Shown piece after piece: positions 61,222-64,000 of a stretch of DNA of 64,000 nucleotides. Each line of letters starts with the position of its first letter. Positions within the stretch are counted from its first letter, which is position 1. The DNA comes from Hyphomicrobiales bacterium (GTDB taxonomy: Bacteria > Pseudomonadota > Alphaproteobacteria > Rhizobiales > Beijerinckiaceae). The DNA is taken from NCBI GenBank assembly GCA_019247605.1, contig JAFBAS010000059.1:17499-81498 (forward strand). Direction: 5' to 3'. The translations under genes were made by a program, and so were the position numbers. Below the pieces are notes generated by a model. It made no database searches. It had not been told where the DNA came from and was given only the letters and a program-made list of their open reading frames with translations.

Positions 61222-62238
61222 ATGATGCGTGCCGTGAGGTTGATTGCAATTCTCGCCGGGATGGTGGGCGCCCTTCAGCTTCTACCGGCGCGCGCCCAGG
61301 ACGAATCCGATGTCGTGGTGCGCTTGTCGCAGCTCGAGGCCCAGATGCGGCAAATGTCCGGGAAGATCGAGGAGTTGCAATTTCAGAATCAGCAGCTTCG
61401 CGATCAGCTTCGGCGTTTTCAGGAAGATACGGATTTCCGTCTTCAGGATAGCGGCAAGGCGGCGGGTTCGGCGACGACCGCTCCACATCCGCCGGTGCCC
61501 CGCGAAAATGCGCCTCCCCGCCAGATCGTGATCGCGCCACCGTCCGCGCCTCAGTCGCCCCCTTCCGCCCCCGCGTCACCCGCTCAAAGGAGTGCGACGC
61601 GCGGGGATGTCTTCAACCCCGAGGCCGATCCGGGCGCGCCTGGCGCCCCTCGGCAGCTTGGCTCGCCCGAGAGCGCCGCGCCGCCGCCGGTGCGCCGCTC
61701 CACCGTTCCGGGCGCCATCATGGGTGAGCCGGACGGGGTTGCGGGCGATCCGGCCACTCCCCTCGACATCGCGGGGATCGGCAACCCCCCGGGCGGACCG
61801 CAAGCGCAGCCGCGCCAGCCCGAGACTTCGATCGCGGCGACCGGGACCGATTCGGCGCGCGCAGATTTCGACAATGCCTATACCTATATCCAGCAGCACC
61901 AGTTCGAGCAGGCCGAAATGGGGTTCCGCAGCTTCCTGCAATCCCATCCGCGCTCGAAACTCGCACCCGACGCCACTTACTGGCTCGGAGAAAGTTATCT
62001 CCAGCGCGCGCGCTACCGGGAAGCCGCCGAGCAATTCTTGAAGATCACCACGAGTTACGGCGGCTCACCGAAGGGACCAGACAGCATGCTCAAGCTCGGG
62101 GTTTCCTTGCGCGGGCTTGGTGCGAACGATCAGGCCTGTGCCACTTTCGCCGAGGTCGGTCGAAAATACCCCTCCGCGCGTCCGGCCTTGCTGGCTGATG
62201 TGCATCGCGAGCAGCAGCGCGCCAAATGCCCGAGCTGA
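61222..62238 (+). CDS. cpoB: Tol-Pal associated protein CpoB (YbgF)
   Basis: A 338-residue periplasmic protein: signal peptide to about residue 28, a coiled-coil region (RLSQLEAQMRQMSGKIEELQ), a long Pro/Ala-rich linker (about 85-210) and C-terminal TPR repeats (DFDNAYTYIQQHQFEQAEM, SKLAPDATYWLGESYLQRA, GANDQACATFAEVGRKYPSA). It links the Tol system to peptidoglycan synthesis in E. coli. It overlaps tilS by 13 bases. Confidence 0.92.
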   Translation: MMRAVRLIAILAGMVGALQLLPARAQDESDVVVRLSQLEAQMRQMSGKIEELQFQNQQLRDQLRRFQEDTDFRLQDSGKAAGSATTAPHPPVPRENAPPRQIVIAPPSAPQSPPSAPASPAQRSATRGDVFNPEADPGAPGAPRQLGSPESAAPPPVRRSTVPGAIMGEPDGVAGDPATPLDIAGIGNPPGGPQAQPRQPETSIAATGTDSARADFDNAYTYIQQHQFEQAEMGFRSFLQSHPRSKLAPDATYWLGESYLQRARYREAAEQFLKITTSYGGSPKGPDSMLKLGVSLRGLGANDQACATFAEVGRKYPSARPALLADVHREQQRAKCPS

Positions 62239-63428
62239 ACGAGGCAAAAAAGCGCAAGAAACGCTCCGTTCGCGAAAGTTCGGAAAGAAGAGCGCTGCGC
62301 CCGCGGAGCGCTGGTGCGCATCCTATCGACATCGACGAAGCGAGGCTCCTGCTTCTACCGCTTCTTGGATCGTCAAGACGCGCCCTACTCGCCGTCTCTG
62401 GTGGGCCCGATTCGGTAGCGCTCATGCAGCTTTGCGCGCTTATCGTCACAACCGGACGGCTGGCTCACATCGAGGTGGCGACCGTGGATCACGGATTGCG
62501 GGAAAATTCACGCGCGGAAGCCGAAGTCGTCGGTGCTTGGGCGCGCGATTGCGGCTTCTCGCATGCGCTACTGAGGTGGGAGGGGCAAAAGCCCTCCGCG
62601 CGCATCCAGGAGCGGGCGCGGTCTGCGCGCTATGCCTTGCTGAACGCGCGCATGCGCGAGATTGGTGCGGCCCTCCTCGTCACCGCTCACACGCTCGATG
62701 ATCAGGCCGAGACGGTCCTCATGCGAATGGCGCGTGGAACGGGTATCACCGGGCTCGCCGGCATGCGCCCCCTCTCCAAGCGGGACGGGTGGTTCCATGC
62801 TCGCCCCTTTTTGTCGATCCCCAAGGCGCGTCTCCTCGCCACCTGCCGCGCCAATGGCTGGCCTTTTCTCGAGGATCCATCGAACGAGAATTCCCGATTT
62901 GCGCGCGCGCGCTGGCGCAAACTGGCGCCGGTCCTGGCACAGGAGGGCCTCACCGCCGAGCGTCTCGCGAAGCTCGCCGAGCGCGCGGCTTCTGTCGAGG
63001 AGGCGCTCGAGGTGAGGGCCGAGACGGCCTTTGCGACCGCTTGCATCGAAGAGGGCCAGGACGAACTCGTGCTCGACCTCGAGCAAATGTTAGTGGGCGA
63101 GCAGCGCGAAACGGCGCTGCGGCTTCTCATCCGGGGCGTGAAGGCCGCGGGCGGGCTCGCCGCGTCCACCCCGCTCAGATTGGAGCGGGCCGAGACCCTT
63201 CTCGAGGCGCTGTCCGATGCCTTTTCTGCTCGCAAGGCGCTGAAACGCACCCTTGGCGGTGCCGTTCTCGAGTATGACGGTGCCGAGCGCCTCCTTTTGC
63301 GCCGAGAAGGCAAGCGCCGGCGCGGCCGCGAGCGCGCCGAGAGCCTCAAATCCGCCATGCCGGCTCGCAACCGCCGGCCTTCCCCGGCGAATAAGGGTAA
63401 CTCTATTGCGCCATCGGTGCTGGTTTGA
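62226..63428 (+). CDS. tilS: tRNA(Ile)-lysidine synthase TilS
   Basis: A 400-residue enzyme that adds lysine to C34 of the AUA-reading tRNA-Ile. The PP-loop ATP motif is LLAVSGGPDSVALM (SGGPDS at 58-63). Other landmarks are VDHGLRENSRAEAE, TAHTLDDQAETVLMRM and GMRPLSKRDG. The extra basic lead of 30 residues is unusual. It sits in the conserved cpoB-tilS-ftsH order. Confidence 0.92.
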   Translation: MPELNEAKKRKKRSVRESSERRALRPRSAGAHPIDIDEARLLLLPLLGSSRRALLAVSGGPDSVALMQLCALIVTTGRLAHIEVATVDHGLRENSRAEAEVVGAWARDCGFSHALLRWEGQKPSARIQERARSARYALLNARMREIGAALLVTAHTLDDQAETVLMRMARGTGITGLAGMRPLSKRDGWFHARPFLSIPKARLLATCRANGWPFLEDPSNENSRFARARWRKLAPVLAQEGLTAERLAKLAERAASVEEALEVRAETAFATACIEEGQDELVLDLEQMLVGEQRETALRLLIRGVKAAGGLAASTPLRLERAETLLEALSDAFSARKALKRTLGGAVLEYDGAERLLLRREGKRRRGRERAESLKSAMPARNRRPSPANKGNSIAPSVLV

Positions 63429-63569
63429 GCGGCGATTTCGCTCTATGGTCGACGCCGTGGCAAACTCGGCTTGGAAAGAAAGCGTCGCGCCCCTACATTA
63501 AAATTGCTTCGGTTGTGATCGGCCCTCGTGAACGCGGCTGGAGCATCGCCCAAGAACATATGTGAAGCG

Positions 63570-64000
63570 ATGAATCCGAACCTCCGCAATTTCGCGCTCT
63601 GGGCCATCATCATCCTTTTGGTGCTCGCGCTCGTGACTCTGTTCCAGAATCCGGGGCAACGTGCCGGCTCGTCGGAAATCCCATACAGCCAGCTCCTCGT
63701 CGAGGCAGATCAGGGGCGCATCTCCAACGTCGTGATCTCCGGCCAGGAAGTCACCGGCACGTTCACAGACGGCAAGCCCTTCCAGACCTATATGCCCAAC
63801 GACCCGGATTTCATCCGCAAGCTCACTGCGAAGGGCGTGCAGATCACCGCCAAGCCGCAGTCTTCCGAAACGCCCTGGTTCATGGCGATTCTTCTGAACT
63901 CCTTGCCCTTCCTGCTCATCGTCGGCGCTTGGTTCTTCCTCTCTCGCCAGATGCAGAACGGGGCCGGGCGCGCCATGGGCTTCGGCAAGTCGAAAGCCAA
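63570..64000 (+). CDS. ftsH: ATP-dependent zinc metalloprotease FtsH, N-terminal part
   Basis: The first ~143 codons, cut by the window end. The start MNPNLRNFALWAIIILLVLALV is the usual alphaproteobacterial FtsH lead with the first membrane segment. The periplasmic domain follows (SEIPYSQLLVEADQGRISNV, GKPFQTYMPNDPDFIRKL), then the second segment (LNSLPFLLIVGAWFFL) and the start of the linker to the AAA domain (FGKSKA). FtsH degrades misfolded membrane proteins and regulators. tilS lies 141 bases upstream. Confidence 0.93.
   Translation, partial: MNPNLRNFALWAIIILLVLALVTLFQNPGQRAGSSEIPYSQLLVEADQGRISNVVISGQEVTGTFTDGKPFQTYMPNDPDFIRKLTAKGVQITAKPQSSETPWFMAILLNSLPFLLIVGAWFFLSRQMQNGAGRAMGFGKSKA

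Overview
The window is GC-rich chromosomal DNA of an alphaproteobacterium, most likely of the order Hyphomicrobiales (Rhizobiales). The evidence is the tolQ-tolR-tolA-tolB-pal-cpoB-tilS-ftsH order at the right end, a Caulobacter/Rhizobium-type flp-cpa-tad pilus locus, a BTLCP transglutaminase-like peptidase, a DUF992 protein, dapD of the succinylase pathway, and many ABC and TRAP importers. I cannot name a genus. No rRNA, tRNA, insertion sequence, prophage or CRISPR array was found. Long open frames opposite to real genes are frequent and are composition artefacts.

Layout. 1-6917: a truncated RidA gene, a ClC chloride transporter, a SnoaL-like protein, a livHMGF branched-chain amino-acid-type importer without a binding protein, and a second RidA. 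6950-10277 (minus strand): rlmE, a tandem universal stress protein, a DUF992 secreted protein and an arylamine N-acetyltransferase. 10467-13000: an exported BBE-like flavoprotein and a frameshifted GNAT gene in an AT-richer island with a degenerate palindromic repeat. 13095-20015: a membrane aspartic protease, an isolated murB, a GST, a BTLCP peptidase, two hypothetical proteins, an M20D amidohydrolase and an MBL-fold protein. 20138-24892: a dctPQM TRAP importer divergent from a fumarase-superfamily lyase. 24810-28817: a 1335-residue Pls/PosA-type single-module synthetase. 29299-31256: an adenylate cyclase and a parDE pair. 31342-41489: an oligopeptide/dipeptide ABC importer with two tandem, closely similar binding proteins, a second M20D amidohydrolase and dapD. 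42335-52357: the Tad pilus locus. 52527-56428: an M17 aminopeptidase, a DHA2 MFS exporter, a DUF6356 protein and an Lrp/AsnC regulator. 56621-64000: the Tol-Pal envelope complex, tilS and the start of ftsH.

How the genes work together. Much of the window handles peptides, amino acids and their acylated forms: Liv and Opp importers, two M20D amidohydrolases, the M17 aminopeptidase, RidA proteins and the Lrp regulator. The TRAP importer and the lyase probably share one substrate. The most unusual gene is the Pls/PosA-like synthetase: adenylation domain, carrier domain, then three left-handed beta-helix acyltransferase-like domains separated by membrane segments, as in epsilon-poly-lysine synthetase. 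Its substrate pocket reads as acidic, which suggests a cationic diamino acid. This substrate reading is inference from motif alignment by eye.
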